Of a DNA stretch of 64,000 nt, positions 43,127 to 54,077 are shown piece after piece; the first letter of the stretch is position 1; every line of letters begins with the position of its first letter. Origin of the DNA: Salipiger pallidus (GTDB lineage: Bacteria > Pseudomonadota > Alphaproteobacteria > Rhodobacterales > Rhodobacteraceae). The notes below the pieces were generated by a model. That model was not told the origin of the DNA and did not search any database. It saw only the letters and a list, made by a program, of their open reading frames with translations. The translations under genes and the position numbers were made by a program. The stretch covers positions 310,001 to 374,000 of the forward strand of contig NZ_BMJV01000001.1 of assembly GCF_014643635.1 (NCBI RefSeq), written 5' to 3'.

Positions 43127-44149
43127 GTGAACCTCAAGATGCTCGCAGCGCACCTGGGCCTGTCCCAGACCACCGTCAGCCGGGCGCTGAACGGCTACCC
43201 CGAGGTGTCCGAGGCCACCCGGCAGCGGGTGTGCGATGCGGCGCAGGCGCTGAACTACCGGCCCAATGCCCGGGCCAAGGGGCTGGCCACGGGCCGCGCC
43301 ATGGCGGTGGGACATGTCATCCCGGTGTCCACCCAGCACGAGATGGTCAACCCGGTCTTCGGCGATTTCATCGCGGGGGCGTCGCAGGCCTACCTTGCCG
43401 CGGGCTACGACATGACCCTGTCGATGACCGGCGACGAGGACGAGGCTGACAATTATCGCCGCCTCAAGGCCAAGGGCGACGTGGACGGGCTGATCGTGCA
43501 TGGCCCTCGCATCAACGACGGGCGCATCCCCTTCCTTCAGGGGCTTGGCCTGCCCTTCGTGGTGCATGGACGCGCCTCGGGGATCGCCAGCGATTACAGC
43601 TGGGTCGACATGAACAACGTCTCGGCCTTTCGCCGCGCCACATCCTTCCTGATCGACCTCGGGCATCGTCGCATCGCGCTCATCAACGGGCTCGAGACCA
43701 TGGATTTCGCCCACCGCCGGCGCATCGGCTTCGAGGAGGCGCTGGCGGACCGCGGTCTCGTGCCGGCCCCTGCTCTGATGCACAGCGGCGAGATGACCGA
43801 AAGCTATGGCTACACCGCCATGTGCCACCTGCTGGCACTGGACGATGCGCCCACGGCGGTGCTGTCGTCATCGTCGATCATCGCAATCGGCATCCGCCGC
43901 GCGCTGCACGAAGCGGGGCTGACCCTCGGGCGCGACGTGTCGGTGATTACCCATGACGACGATCTGACCTACCTGTCCAACGGGCGCGACGTGCCGATCT
44001 TTACCGCCGTGCGGTCCTCGGTCCGCGAGGCCGGCCGGATCGCCGCCGAGATGCTGCTGCGTCATATCGCGGCCCCGCAAACCGCGCCGGAGAGCCACCT
44101 GCTCGAGGCGCAGCTTATCATCGGTGGGTCCACCGGCCCCGCGCCATGA
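43127..44149 (+). CDS. aglR: LacI-family transcriptional regulator AglR
   Basis: The 340-residue repressor has an N-terminal LacI HTH (MNLKMLAAHLGLSQTTVSRA, then YPEVSEATRQRV) and a periplasmic-binding-protein-like sensor domain. GTG 43127 is chosen because the translation then begins as in Sinorhizobium AglR (MNLK-x-LA). A TTG at 43109 is possible but overlaps operator O3. It probably represses aglEFGAK and the downstream genes until an alpha-glucoside signal binds. Confidence 0.92.
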   Translation: MNLKMLAAHLGLSQTTVSRALNGYPEVSEATRQRVCDAAQALNYRPNARAKGLATGRAMAVGHVIPVSTQHEMVNPVFGDFIAGASQAYLAAGYDMTLSMTGDEDEADNYRRLKAKGDVDGLIVHGPRINDGRIPFLQGLGLPFVVHGRASGIASDYSWVDMNNVSAFRRATSFLIDLGHRRIALINGLETMDFAHRRRIGFEEALADRGLVPAPALMHSGEMTESYGYTAMCHLLALDDAPTAVLSSSSIIAIGIRRALHEAGLTLGRDVSVITHDDDLTYLSNGRDVPIFTAVRSSVREAGRIAAEMLLRHIAAPQTAPESHLLEAQLIIGGSTGPAP

Positions 44150-44195
44150 AACCCGCCCATCCCCTGAAACCGAAACGCTGACAGGACCGACCTTC

Positions 44196-45533
44196 ATGCA
44201 ATTGTCGCGCAAGGACTTTCCAGACGACTTCATCTTTGGAACCGCCACCTCGAGCTACCAGATCGAAGGCCACGGCTTCGGCGGCGCGGGGCGTACCCAC
44301 TGGGATGATTTCGCGGACACCCCCGGCAACGTGGTGCGCGCCGAAAACGGCGCCACCGCCTGCGATCACTACCACCGTTACGAGGAAGACCTCGACCTCG
44401 TGAAGGCCGCCGGGTTCGACGCCTACCGCTTTTCCATCAGCTGGGCGCGGGTGCTTCCCGAGGGGCGTGGGACGGTGAACGCGGAAGGTCTCGATTTCTA
44501 CGACCGCCTGACCGACGCGATGCTGGAACGGGGCCTGAAACCCTTTGCCACGCTCTACCACTGGGAATTGCCGTCCGCCTTGGCGGACATGGGCGGCTGG
44601 CGCAACCGGGACATCGCCGCGTGGTTCGGCGATTACACCGAGACCGTGATGCGCAGGCTTGGCGACCGCATGGAAACCGTCGCCCCGATCAACGAGCCGT
44701 GGTGTGTGGCATGGCTGAGCCATTTCCTTGGCGGTCAGGCCCCGGGGCTGCGCGACATACGGGCTGCGAGCCGCGCGATGCACCATGTTCTGCTGGCCCA
44801 TGGCCGCGCCACCGAAGTCATGCGCGGGCTCGGGATGTCGGGGCTTGGCTGCGTCTTCAACCTTGAATGGGCGGAGCCTGCGGAGGACACCCCCGAGGCG
44901 CAGCTGGCCGCCGCGCGCTACGATGGCCTCTACAACCGCTGGTTCATGGGCGGAGCGTTCAAGGGCGAATACCCCGACATCGTGCTTGAAGGGCTGGAGC
45001 CCCACCTGCCGAAGGGCTGGCAGGACGACATGGGCCTCATCTCTCAGCCGCTCGACTGGTGCGGGATCAACTACTACACCCGCTCGAACATGGCGCCCGC
45101 GGACACGCCCTGGCCGGCCCACAAGCCCGTTCCCGGCATCCTGCCCAAGACTTTCATGGACTGGGAGATCTACCCCGAGGGCCTCTACCGCTTCCTCACC
45201 CGCACTGCCGAGGAATACACCGGTGATCTGCCGATCTATGTCACGGAAAACGGGATGGCCGCGCTTGATGAGCCCGGCCCGGACGGGGCCATAGAGGACG
45301 ACCACCGCATCGCCTATTTCGACGCGCATCTCGCGCAGGTGAACCGCGCCATCGCGGGCGGCGTCCCGGTCAAAGGCTATTTCGCGTGGTCGCTACTGGA
45401 CAATTACGAATGGAGCTTCGGCTATGACAAGCGCTTCGGCCTTGTCCATGTGGATCTCGAGACGCTTGCGCGGACGCCCAAAGCCTCCTACCACGCCATG
45501 ACGAGAGCGCTAACAAAACACGCGGAGGTGTGA
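44196..45533 (+). CDS. GH1 beta-glucosidase
   Basis: The 445-residue enzyme has family-1 motifs FGTATSSYQIEG, the acid/base region PINEPWCVAW and the nucleophile motif VTENGMAA, with SWARVLPEG. It cleaves beta-glucosides to glucose, feeding glk next door. It lies 46 bp after aglR and 4 bp before glk. Its linkage (beta) differs from the alpha-specific importer, so it may widen the sugar range of the cluster. Confidence 0.94.
   Translation: MQLSRKDFPDDFIFGTATSSYQIEGHGFGGAGRTHWDDFADTPGNVVRAENGATACDHYHRYEEDLDLVKAAGFDAYRFSISWARVLPEGRGTVNAEGLDFYDRLTDAMLERGLKPFATLYHWELPSALADMGGWRNRDIAAWFGDYTETVMRRLGDRMETVAPINEPWCVAWLSHFLGGQAPGLRDIRAASRAMHHVLLAHGRATEVMRGLGMSGLGCVFNLEWAEPAEDTPEAQLAAARYDGLYNRWFMGGAFKGEYPDIVLEGLEPHLPKGWQDDMGLISQPLDWCGINYYTRSNMAPADTPWPAHKPVPGILPKTFMDWEIYPEGLYRFLTRTAEEYTGDLPIYVTENGMAALDEPGPDGAIEDDHRIAYFDAHLAQVNRAIAGGVPVKGYFAWSLLDNYEWSFGYDKRFGLVHVDLETLARTPKASYHAMTRALTKHAEV
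45502..45515. promoter_or_regulatory. TGTTAGCG-type site before glk
   Basis: CGAGAGCGCTAACA matches TGTTAGCGCTAACA at 11 of 14 positions, with a perfect right half (AGCGCTAACA). It lies inside the end of the beta-glucosidase gene, 22 bp before the glk start. Confidence 0.35.
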
Positions 45534-45537
45534 CGCC

Positions 45538-46506
45538 ATGAGCCAGCAACCCCTAGCCGTCCTTGCCGATATTGGCGGAACAAACACCCGCGTGGCGCTT
45601 GCCTGCGGCGCGCAGGTGGATGCCGCCAGCGTCAAGCGGTACACCAACGCCAACTGGGAGGGCATCGGCCCGGTGCTCAAGGACTACCTGGCCCAGACCG
45701 GCGCCAAGGTCGAGGCCGCCTGCGTCGCCATGGCGGGCCCGGTGCGCGACAGCGCGGGCACGCTTACCAACCTCGACTGGCACGTGGACCGTGAGATCCT
45801 GTTCGCCGCCACCGGCGCGGAAACCCTCGCGGTGCTCAACGACATGCAGGCGCAGGGCCACGCGCTGGGGCACATCCCCGACGACTGCCTGACGCAGATC
45901 CTCCCCGGCCAGCCCGCCAGCCCGCAATCGGCGCGGCTCGTGGTGGGCGTCGGCACCGGCATGAACGCCGCCGCCGCCTTCCGGCTGGGCGATCGCACCC
46001 TCGTGCCGCCCGCCGAGGCCGGGCACACAACCCTTGGCCTGCGCACCGAGGAAGAACACCGCCTTGCGGCCTACATCGCGCACAACCACGAAAGCCCCGG
46101 GGTGGAACACTTCATCTCGGGCCGCGGGTTCGAGCGGATCTGGAACTGGCTGTGCCACGAGGACGGCATCGAGGACACGCGCAAGGCGGCCGACATCATG
46201 GCGCTGTTCCATGAGGGCGACGACCGGGCGCGGCGCGCGGTCTCGATGTTCTCGACCCTGCTGGGCCGGGCCTGCGGCGATCTGGCGCTCATCACCCTGC
46301 CCTTCGGCGGGCTTTACCTGATCGGCGGCGTGGCCCGGCACTTCGGTCCGCACCTGATGGCGCACGGCTTTAAAGAAGGCTTCACCGACAAGGGACGTTT
46401 CTCTGACTTCATGGAGCAGTTTCCTGTACATCTGGTGGAAGACGACTTCGCGGCGCTCACCGGATGTGCATGTCACCTCGCAGAACAGATGCAAACGAAC
46501 GCGTGA
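45538..46506 (+). CDS. glk: Glucokinase
   Basis: The 322-residue enzyme phosphorylates glucose with ATP, linking hydrolysed glucosides to glycolysis and glycogen. It has the phosphate-binding motif ADIGGTNTRVAL and VGVGTGMNAAA, in the E. coli-type Glk family. GGAGG precedes the ATG by about 8 nt. Confidence 0.95.
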   Translation: MSQQPLAVLADIGGTNTRVALACGAQVDAASVKRYTNANWEGIGPVLKDYLAQTGAKVEAACVAMAGPVRDSAGTLTNLDWHVDREILFAATGAETLAVLNDMQAQGHALGHIPDDCLTQILPGQPASPQSARLVVGVGTGMNAAAAFRLGDRTLVPPAEAGHTTLGLRTEEEHRLAAYIAHNHESPGVEHFISGRGFERIWNWLCHEDGIEDTRKAADIMALFHEGDDRARRAVSMFSTLLGRACGDLALITLPFGGLYLIGGVARHFGPHLMAHGFKEGFTDKGRFSDFMEQFPVHLVEDDFAALTGCACHLAEQMQTNA

Positions 46507-46650
46507 GCGCCATGTGCCTTGCCATCCGGGCCGGTTCCTGATGACTCCATGGGCATACCCGTCCGACAAACGGGCGCGGCACACGCAATATCCCGCCCCG
46601 CCTCTCCTTGGCGCGGGGCGCGGCCAAACCTCTTTAGCGAGCGTTCAGCC

Positions 46651-49038
46651 ATGATCCACACCAAGACCACACCCCTTCGCGACTCCATTCTGCGCCACCT
46701 GACCTACAGCTTCGGCAAGGATCCCGAACACGCGATCCTCGAAGACTGGCGCATGGCGCTCAGCTTTGCCGTCCGTGACCGGATCGTCGACGCGTGGTTC
46801 AAGGCCACCCAGAAAACTTACGAGACCGGCGCCAAGCGGGTCTATTACCTGTCGATGGAATTCCTCATCGGCCGTCTTCTCGAGGACGGCATCGTCAACC
46901 TCGAGCTGGTGGACGAGGCGAAATCGGCGCTGGCCGAGTATGGCAAGGACTACCACGAGGTCCTGAACGACGAGCCCGATGCGGCGCTTGGCAATGGCGG
47001 CCTCGGGCGGCTGGCGGCCTGCTTCCTCGAAAGCCTGTCGACCATCGGCTGCCCCGCCCATGGCTACGGCATCCGCTACGAACACGGCCTCTTCCGCCAG
47101 AGCTTTGTCGACGGGCGTCAGGTCGAGATGCCCGAGCACTGGCTCGAACAGCGCCACGCCTGGGAATTCGAGCGTCCCGAAGTGCGCTACCGTATCGGCT
47201 TTGGCGGCCACGTGGACACCCGGGGCGAGACCGTGCGCTGGTACCCGTCCGAGGAAGTCGAGGCCGAGGCCTATGACACCCCCGTGGTCGGCTGGAAGGG
47301 CCGCTGGGCCAACACCCTGCGCCTGTGGTCCGGCCGGGCGATCCATCCGTTCGACCTCGATGCGTTCAATCATGGCGACTACACCAGGGCCGCAGCCCCC
47401 GAGGCACTGGCTCGAACCATCAGCCGCGTGCTCTACCCCGACGACACCACCGAGCAAGGCAAGGAGCTGCGCCTCAAGCAGGAATATTTCCTGACCGGTG
47501 CCGCCCTGCGCGACATCCTGCGCCGCTTCAACAACCAGTTCGGTGACCTGCGCCGCCTGCCGGAGAAGGTGTCGATCCAGCTCAACGATACGCACCCGGC
47601 CATCGCCGGCCCTGAACTGGTGCGCATCCTGCATGACGAGCGGGGCCTGTCATTCCAGGAGTCGGTCGAGATTGCCCGAGGCACTCTTTCCTATACCAAC
47701 CACACACTTCTGCCCGAAGCGCTTGAGACCTGGGGCGAAGGCCTATTCGGCAAGCTGCTGCCGCGTCATTTGCAGATCGTCGACCAGATCGACCACGAAC
47801 ATGCCAAGAATTTCCCCAAGCGCACGCAATCCATGCGCTCGGACAACCTCGTGAAGATGGGGCCTTTGTCCTTCGTGATGGCACACCATGTGAACGGCGT
47901 GTCGGCCCTGCACACGGAGCTCATGAAGACAACCGTCTTCGAAGAGCTTCACAACCTGCACCCTGAGCGCATCGTCAACCAGACCAACGGCGTCACGCCG
48001 CGGCGCTGGCTGCTGGCCTGCAACCCGCGGCTTGCGGGCCTCATCACCTCGTCCATTGGCGAGGATTGGGTCGATGACCTCGGTCAGCTCTCGAAGCTCG
48101 AGCCCTTCGTCGAGGATGCGGGGTGGCTCGACAAGTATTCCACCATCAAGCGGTCCAACAAGGTCGAGCTGTCGAACTGGATGAGCAGCGCCCATGGCAT
48201 CCACGCTGACCCCGACATGCTGTTCGACGTGCAGATCAAGCGTCTGCACGAATACAAGCGCCAGCACCTCAACATCCTGGAAACGATCGCGCACTGGCTG
48301 GAAATCCGTGACAATCCGAACGCGGACTGGACGCCGCGCCTCAAGCTCTTCGCAGGCAAGGCGGCGCCGGGGTACTTCTTTGCCAAGGACATCATCCGCC
48401 TCATCAACGACGCGGCAGCGGTCATCAACTCCGATCCGATGACCTCGAAGTTCCTCAAGATCGCGTTTCTGCCGAACTACAACGTGACGCTGGCCGAACG
48501 GCTGGTCCCGGCGGCGGATCTGTCGGAACAGATCTCGACCGCGGGCAAGGAAGCATCGGGCACCGGCAACATGAAATTTGCCCTGAACGGCGCGCCCACG
48601 GTCGGCACGCTCGACGGCGCGAACGTGGAGATCCGCGAACATGTAGGGGCCGAGAACTTCTTCCTCTTCGGCATGACCGCCGAGCAAGTGATGGAGCGCC
48701 GCACCACAGAGGCCCACGCCCGCAAGGCCATCGAGGCCGACCCGCGCTTGAAACGGGCCCTGGACGAGATCCGGGCGGGCCGCTTCTCGCCGTCCGAGCC
48801 GGGGCGCTACGAGGGCATCGTGAGCAATCTAGAGGGGGCGGATTACTTCCTCGTCTGTTCAGATTTCACCGATTACTGGCGCGCACAGCGCGAGGTAGAC
48901 GCGTCCTTCAAGGACACGCTCGGCTGGGCGCGCATGGCCGCACTCAACACCGCGCGGTCTGGCTGGTTCTCGTCCGACCGGACAATCCGTGGCTACATGA
49001 ATGACATCTGGAAGGCTGAAAGCCTGCTGGAAAAATGA
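46651..49038 (+). CDS. glgP: Glycogen/starch phosphorylase
   Basis: The 795-residue PLP enzyme releases glucose-1-phosphate from glycogen. It has YYLSMEFLIGRLLEDGIVNL, GNGGLGRLAACFLES, and the PLP lysine in GNMKFALNGAPTVGTLDG. ATG 46651 is chosen for its match to family N-termini (the upstream open frame is not conserved-looking). It begins the glycogen run; glgB follows 59 bp later. Confidence 0.96.
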   Translation: MIHTKTTPLRDSILRHLTYSFGKDPEHAILEDWRMALSFAVRDRIVDAWFKATQKTYETGAKRVYYLSMEFLIGRLLEDGIVNLELVDEAKSALAEYGKDYHEVLNDEPDAALGNGGLGRLAACFLESLSTIGCPAHGYGIRYEHGLFRQSFVDGRQVEMPEHWLEQRHAWEFERPEVRYRIGFGGHVDTRGETVRWYPSEEVEAEAYDTPVVGWKGRWANTLRLWSGRAIHPFDLDAFNHGDYTRAAAPEALARTISRVLYPDDTTEQGKELRLKQEYFLTGAALRDILRRFNNQFGDLRRLPEKVSIQLNDTHPAIAGPELVRILHDERGLSFQESVEIARGTLSYTNHTLLPEALETWGEGLFGKLLPRHLQIVDQIDHEHAKNFPKRTQSMRSDNLVKMGPLSFVMAHHVNGVSALHTELMKTTVFEELHNLHPERIVNQTNGVTPRRWLLACNPRLAGLITSSIGEDWVDDLGQLSKLEPFVEDAGWLDKYSTIKRSNKVELSNWMSSAHGIHADPDMLFDVQIKRLHEYKRQHLNILETIAHWLEIRDNPNADWTPRLKLFAGKAAPGYFFAKDIIRLINDAAAVINSDPMTSKFLKIAFLPNYNVTLAERLVPAADLSEQISTAGKEASGTGNMKFALNGAPTVGTLDGANVEIREHVGAENFFLFGMTAEQVMERRTTEAHARKAIEADPRLKRALDEIRAGRFSPSEPGRYEGIVSNLEGADYFLVCSDFTDYWRAQREVDASFKDTLGWARMAALNTARSGWFSSDRTIRGYMNDIWKAESLLEK

Positions 49039-49097
49039 GCAGTTAGGGGACGCGTGTCCCCATTGCGAACTCCGTGGATCGGGCTACAGTCCGGGGT

Positions 49098-51281
49098 ATG
49101 ATGGATGCAAGCACTCCTCCCGCCTCGGAATTTGAACGCCTGATCCACGGGCAGCATGATGACCCGTTCGCCCTTCTGGGGCCGCACGGAACTGGCAAGG
49201 ACCGGATCGTCACCGTCTTCGATCCAGGTGCCCAGACGCTTCATGCTGTGACCGATGACGGCACCACCCACCCCCTGACGCCCATGGGCGGCGCGCCCGG
49301 TATCTTCCGCGGCCCGGTGCCCGGCAGCGGCCATTACTGGCTGCGCGGCGAGGCCTCGGGCAACACCTGGGAATTCGAAGACGCCTACCGCTTCGGGCCG
49401 GTGCTGGGCGAGATGGACGAATACCTGCTGGGCGAAGGCAGCCACCTGCGGATCTGGCAGGCGCTTGGTGCCCATGTGATCGAGCACGAAGGCCAGTGGG
49501 GCTGCCAGTTCGCGGTCTGGGCGCCCAATGCGCGCCGGGTGTCCGTCGTGGGTGATTTCAACTGGTGGGACGGTCGCCGCCACGCCATGCGCCGCCGGGG
49601 CGCCACCGGCGTGTGGGAGATCTTCGTGCCCTTTGTCGCCGACGGCGCGGTCTACCGCTACGAGATCCTCGGGGCCGATGGCCAGGTTCAGCCGCTCAAG
49701 GCCGACCCGGTGGGCTTTGGCTCGCAGCACCCGCCGGAGAATGCGTCGATCGTACGCGACATATCGGGCTATGGCTGGTCCGACGATGAGTGGATGACAA
49801 CCCGCGCCGAAGCCCAGAAGCGCGAGGCCCCGATCAGCGTCTACGAGGTGCACCTTCCCTCGTGGCGGCGTAAGGACTGGGGCCGCCCGATTTCCTACAT
49901 CGAGGCCGCGAAGGAACTGATCGACTACGTCGCCGACATGGGCTTCACCCATATCGAACTGATGCCGATCAGCGAATATCCCTTTGACGGCTCGTGGGGC
50001 TACCAGCCGGTGGGCATGTTCGCCCCAACCATCCGCTGCGGCCTGCCACACGAGTTCCGCGATCTGGTGAACGCCGCGCACAAGGCGGGCATCGGCGTCA
50101 TCCTCGACTGGGTGCCGGGCCATTTCCCGAGTGACCCGCACGGGCTTGGAAAGTTCGATGGCACTGCGCTCTATGAACACGCGGACCCGAGGGAAGGCTT
50201 CCACAAGGACTGGAACACCCTCATCTACAATTATGGCCGTGCCGAGGTGTCGAACTTCCTCACCGCCAACGCGCTTTACTGGCTCGAGGAATACCACGCC
50301 GACGGTCTGCGGGTGGATGCGGTGGCCTCCATGCTCTACCGCGACTATTCGCGCAATCCCGGCGAATGGGTGCCCAACAAGGACGGCGGGCGCGAGAACT
50401 ACGAAGCCATCGCGGTGCTGCAGCGCATGAACACCGAAACCTATGGCGCGCACTCGGGCATCATGACCGTGGCCGAGGAAAGCACCGCCTACCCCGGCGT
50501 GTCGCAGCCGGTGAACCAGGGTGGCCTTGGCTTCGGGTTCAAGTGGAACATGGGCTGGATGAACGACACGCTCGAGTACATGAAGAAGGACCCGATCCAC
50601 CGCAGCCATCATCACCACCAGATGACCTTCGGGCTGGTCTATGCTTATTCGGAAAACTTCATCCTGCCGATCAGCCATGACGAGGTGGTGCACGGCAAGG
50701 GGTCGATGATCGGCAAGATGCCCGGGAGCGATTGGGAACAGTTCGCCAACCTGCGCGCCTACTACGGCTTCATGTGGGGTCATCCGGGCAAGAAGCTGCT
50801 GTTCATGGGACAGGAGCTGGCGCAGCGGTCGGAATGGAACCACGATGCACAGGTCGACTGGGATTGCCTTGCAGATCCGCGCCATGCGGGGATCCAGGCG
50901 CTCGTGCGTGACCTCAACCACCTCTACACCAGTACGCCTGCACTGCACGTGCGCGACTGTTTCGAGGATGGGTTCGAATGGATCGTTGGTGGCGACAGCC
51001 AGAATTCCGTCTTCGTCTGGACCCGCAAGGCCGGCCCTGAAGACCCGCAGGTGGTGGTGATCTGCAACTTCACCCCGCAGGAACAATCGGCCTACCGCAT
51101 CGGCATGCCGACGGCGGGCACATGGCGCGAGGCGCTTAATAGCGACGCCGAAATCTACGGCGGCGGCAACCGGGGCAATTACGGACAGGTGGAGGCCGTG
51201 GAAGGAGAGATGCACGGCCAGCCGGCGCATGTGGATCTCACAGTGCCACCCCTGTCCGCGATCTACCTCATCAAAGACTGA
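49098..51281 (+). CDS. glgB: 1,4-alpha-glucan branching enzyme
   Basis: The 727-residue GH13 enzyme makes alpha-1,6 branches in glycogen. It has an N-terminal CBM48-like module, DWVPGHFPSD, the nucleophile region GLRVDAVASMLYRDY, the acid motif VAEESTAYPG and LPISHDEVVHGKGSM. ATG 49098 is preferred over GTG 49074. Confidence 0.97.
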   Translation: MMDASTPPASEFERLIHGQHDDPFALLGPHGTGKDRIVTVFDPGAQTLHAVTDDGTTHPLTPMGGAPGIFRGPVPGSGHYWLRGEASGNTWEFEDAYRFGPVLGEMDEYLLGEGSHLRIWQALGAHVIEHEGQWGCQFAVWAPNARRVSVVGDFNWWDGRRHAMRRRGATGVWEIFVPFVADGAVYRYEILGADGQVQPLKADPVGFGSQHPPENASIVRDISGYGWSDDEWMTTRAEAQKREAPISVYEVHLPSWRRKDWGRPISYIEAAKELIDYVADMGFTHIELMPISEYPFDGSWGYQPVGMFAPTIRCGLPHEFRDLVNAAHKAGIGVILDWVPGHFPSDPHGLGKFDGTALYEHADPREGFHKDWNTLIYNYGRAEVSNFLTANALYWLEEYHADGLRVDAVASMLYRDYSRNPGEWVPNKDGGRENYEAIAVLQRMNTETYGAHSGIMTVAEESTAYPGVSQPVNQGGLGFGFKWNMGWMNDTLEYMKKDPIHRSHHHHQMTFGLVYAYSENFILPISHDEVVHGKGSMIGKMPGSDWEQFANLRAYYGFMWGHPGKKLLFMGQELAQRSEWNHDAQVDWDCLADPRHAGIQALVRDLNHLYTSTPALHVRDCFEDGFEWIVGGDSQNSVFVWTRKAGPEDPQVVVICNFTPQEQSAYRIGMPTAGTWREALNSDAEIYGGGNRGNYGQVEAVEGEMHGQPAHVDLTVPPLSAIYLIKD

Positions 51282-51353
51282 CCGGGACGACCCCCGACCA
51301 GATCTAGGACGCTTGGGGCTTGCCGGAGGACAATGGCGCCGCAGGTAAACAAA

Positions 51354-51381
51354 GGGGGCCGCAGCGCGAGGCGCGGCCCCC
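51354..51381 (+). repeat. Stem-loop between glgB and glgC
   Basis: GGGGGCCGC (51354-51362) pairs with GCGGCCCCC (51373-51381) around a 10-nt loop, without a T tract, 21 bp before the glgC start. It may modulate downstream expression by processing or partial termination. Confidence 0.6.
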
Positions 51382-51402
51382 TGCCAAAGGGAGGGACCCA
51401 AT

Positions 51403-52668
51403 ATGCCTCGGACACCACATCGGCTTGCCAGCAGATCCATGGCCTTCGTGCTAGCGGGAGGGCGCGGCTCGCGCCTGCACGAACTTACGGACACCCGCGT
51501 CAAACCCGCCGTCTATTTCGGCGGCAAGACGCGGATCATCGACTTCGCCCTTTCGAACGCGCTCAATTCGGGGATCCGCAAGATCTCGGTGGCGACGCAG
51601 TACAAGGCACACAGCCTGATCCGCCACCTGCAGCGGGGTTGGACCTTCTTCCGGGCCGAGCGCAACGAATTTCTCGACATTCTGCCCGCCTCGCAACGGG
51701 TGGATGAAGGCATGTGGTATCGCGGCACCGCCGATGCTGTGGCCCAGAACATCGACATCATCGACAGCTACGACATCGACTACATCGTGATCCTTGCAGG
51801 CGACCACGTCTACAAAATGGATTACGAGGTGATGATCGCCCAGCACGCCGAAAGCGGCGCCGACGTGACCGTGGGCTGCCTGACTGTGGACCGCTCCGAG
51901 GCGTCGGCCTTTGGCTGCATGGCGGTCGACGGACAAGACCGCGTCACGTCCTTCCTCGAAAAGCCCAAGGATCCGCCGGGTCTGCCGGAGGATCCGGATA
52001 AATCGCTGGTCTCCATGGGGATCTACGTCTTCACCTGGAGCTTCCTGCGCGAGCGGCTGATCGAGGACATGGCGAGCGACACCTCGAGCCATGATTTCGG
52101 CAAAGACCTCATCCCCGAGATCGTCGCCAAGGGCACCGCGCAGGCTCACCGGTTCGAGGACAGCTGCGTGCGCTCGCCGGCCGGCACGCCCGCCTACTGG
52201 CGCGACGTGGGCACGTTGGATGCCTTCTGGAAAGCCAACATCAACCTCACGGAATTTGCTCCGGAACTCGACCTGTGGGACCGCGACTGGCCGATCTGGA
52301 CCTATTCCGAACTCGCCCCGCCCGCCAAGTTCATTCACGATGAAGCGGACAGGCGCGGGACTGCTGTCAGCTCACTCGTGACGGGCGGCTGTATCGTCTC
52401 GGGGACGGAAATCCGAGAGTCGCTGCTGTTCACCATGTGCCACACGAACTCTTATTCCTCGCTCAACCGCGTGGTAGCGCTTCCTTATGTCTACGTAGCG
52501 CGCCATGCCCGGCTGAAGAACGTTGTCATCAACCGCGGGGTGCATATCCCTGAAGGATTGGTGGTCGGCGAGGACCCCGTGGAAGACGCCAAGTGGTTCC
52601 GCGTTACCGACAATGGCGTGACACTCATCACCCAGCGGATGCTGGACCGGAGGGAAGCCGAAAAATGA
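51403..52668 (+). CDS. glgC: Glucose-1-phosphate adenylyltransferase
   Basis: The 421-residue enzyme makes ADP-glucose, the committed step of bacterial glycogen synthesis. It has the nucleotide motif [27 protein letters not shown]-like [12 protein letters not shown] and the [14 protein letters not shown] left-handed beta-helix start. It is normally controlled by fructose-1,6-bisphosphate or other glycolytic effectors, which cannot be read here. Stop overlaps glgA (ATGA). Confidence 0.97.
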   Translation: MPRTPHRLASRSMAFVLAGGRGSRLHELTDTRVKPAVYFGGKTRIIDFALSNALNSGIRKISVATQYKAHSLIRHLQRGWTFFRAERNEFLDILPASQRVDEGMWYRGTADAVAQNIDIIDSYDIDYIVILAGDHVYKMDYEVMIAQHAESGADVTVGCLTVDRSEASAFGCMAVDGQDRVTSFLEKPKDPPGLPEDPDKSLVSMGIYVFTWSFLRERLIEDMASDTSSHDFGKDLIPEIVAKGTAQAHRFEDSCVRSPAGTPAYWRDVGTLDAFWKANINLTEFAPELDLWDRDWPIWTYSELAPPAKFIHDEADRRGTAVSSLVTGGCIVSGTEIRESLLFTMCHTNSYSSLNRVVALPYVYVARHARLKNVVINRGVHIPEGLVVGEDPVEDAKWFRVTDNGVTLITQRMLDRREAEK

Positions 52669-54077
52669 CGAAGGTTCTGTCGGTCACGTCGGAATGCGTG
52701 CCGCTGATCAAGACCGGGGGGCTGGCGGATGTCGCCGGGGCCCTGCCGGGCGCTCTGGCACCGCACGGGGTCGAGATGCGCACCCTCTTGCCAGGCTATC
52801 CCAAGGTCATCGCCGCCATGGGCCGCAAGAAGACCGTCGCACAATGGGACGACCTTTTCGGCGGTTTTGCCCGGGTCTGGCGCGGCAAGCTTGGGCAGCA
52901 GGTGCTTTACGTGCTCGACGCACCGCACCTGTTTGATCGGGACGGCGGGCCCTATTCCGATGCCATGGGCCGCGACTGGCAGGACAACGCTGAACGCTTT
53001 GCAGCGCTGTCCTACGCCGCCGCCCGCATCTGTGCCGACGGAATCGAGGGCTGGCAGCCACAGATTCTGCACTGCCACGACTGGCAGGCGGGCTTCGCGC
53101 CGCTCTACCTGCGCGAGCTTGGCGCAGGCGATCGCGTGAAATCCTTGCTGACCATACACAACATCGCCTTCCAGGGCATCACCCGGGCGTCGATGATCGA
53201 ACGGCTTGGCCTTCCGCATTCGGGCTTCAACGAACGCGGATACGAATACTGGAACAATATCAGCGCTTTGAAGGCCGGCCTTGTCTACGCGGATAAACTT
53301 TCCACCGTGTCGCCCACCTATGCGTCCGAACTTATGACCGAAGATTTCGGCATGGGTCTCGACGGCGTCTTGCAACAGCGACAGGAAGATCTGACCGGTA
53401 TCCTCAACGGCATCGACGAAGGCATATGGTCGGCTCCCTACAAGAGCCCCTCGGGCAAGGCCAAGCATCGCCGCGCGCTGCGGAAGGAGTTCGGGCTGCC
53501 CGACTGGCCCGGCCCGGTCTGCGTGCTGATCTCGCGGCTGACCGAGCAGAAGGGTCTCGACCTCCTATTGCAGGCGCTGCCCGCGCTACTGGACCGCGGC
53601 GGCCAGCTGGTGCTGCTCGGAAGCGGCGATCGCGCGCTGGAGCAGGCTTTCCTCGACTACGCAGAAGTGCACCCCGGTGTCGCCACCACCATCGGCTATG
53701 ACGAGGCGCTGGCCCGCCGCATGATCGCCGGGGGCGACGCCATCCTCGTGCCCTCACGGTTCGAACCTTGCGGGCTGACGCAGCTTTACGGCCTCGCCCA
53801 TGGCACCCTGCCGCTGGTGGCTCTGACGGGCGGGCTCGCGGACACGGTCATCAATGCATCGCCTGCCGGATTGGCAGCGGGGGCGGCAACCGGGGTGCAG
53901 TTCCACCCGGTGACCGCGCAGGCCCTTGCACAAGCTCTCATGAAGCTGGTCAAACTCTTCGAGGACCGTGCAACCTGGACGAAGATGATGAAGAATGCCA
54001 TGGCAGCCCCAGTCGGCTGGAGCCACTCCGCCAGCGCCTACGCAGAGCTTTACCGCGACATGGCCCGAGGCACATGA
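52665..54077 (+). CDS. glgA: Glycogen synthase
   Basis: The 470-residue GT5 enzyme adds glucose from ADP-glucose to the growing chain. The K-x-G-G-L motif is at residues 16-20 (IKTGGLADV) and the C-terminal domain contains [20 protein letters not shown]. It overlaps both glgC and glgX by 4 nt, so synthesis enzymes are translated in concert. Confidence 0.97.
   Translation: MTKVLSVTSECVPLIKTGGLADVAGALPGALAPHGVEMRTLLPGYPKVIAAMGRKKTVAQWDDLFGGFARVWRGKLGQQVLYVLDAPHLFDRDGGPYSDAMGRDWQDNAERFAALSYAAARICADGIEGWQPQILHCHDWQAGFAPLYLRELGAGDRVKSLLTIHNIAFQGITRASMIERLGLPHSGFNERGYEYWNNISALKAGLVYADKLSTVSPTYASELMTEDFGMGLDGVLQQRQEDLTGILNGIDEGIWSAPYKSPSGKAKHRRALRKEFGLPDWPGPVCVLISRLTEQKGLDLLLQALPALLDRGGQLVLLGSGDRALEQAFLDYAEVHPGVATTIGYDEALARRMIAGGDAILVPSRFEPCGLTQLYGLAHGTLPLVALTGGLADTVINASPAGLAAGAATGVQFHPVTAQALAQALMKLVKLFEDRATWTKMMKNAMAAPVGWSHSASAYAELYRDMARGT

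Noticed and set aside
48993-51503. 836-codon open frame on the minus strand opposite glgB
   Set aside because: Exactly mirrors the branching-enzyme gene; length results from GC-rich third codon positions.
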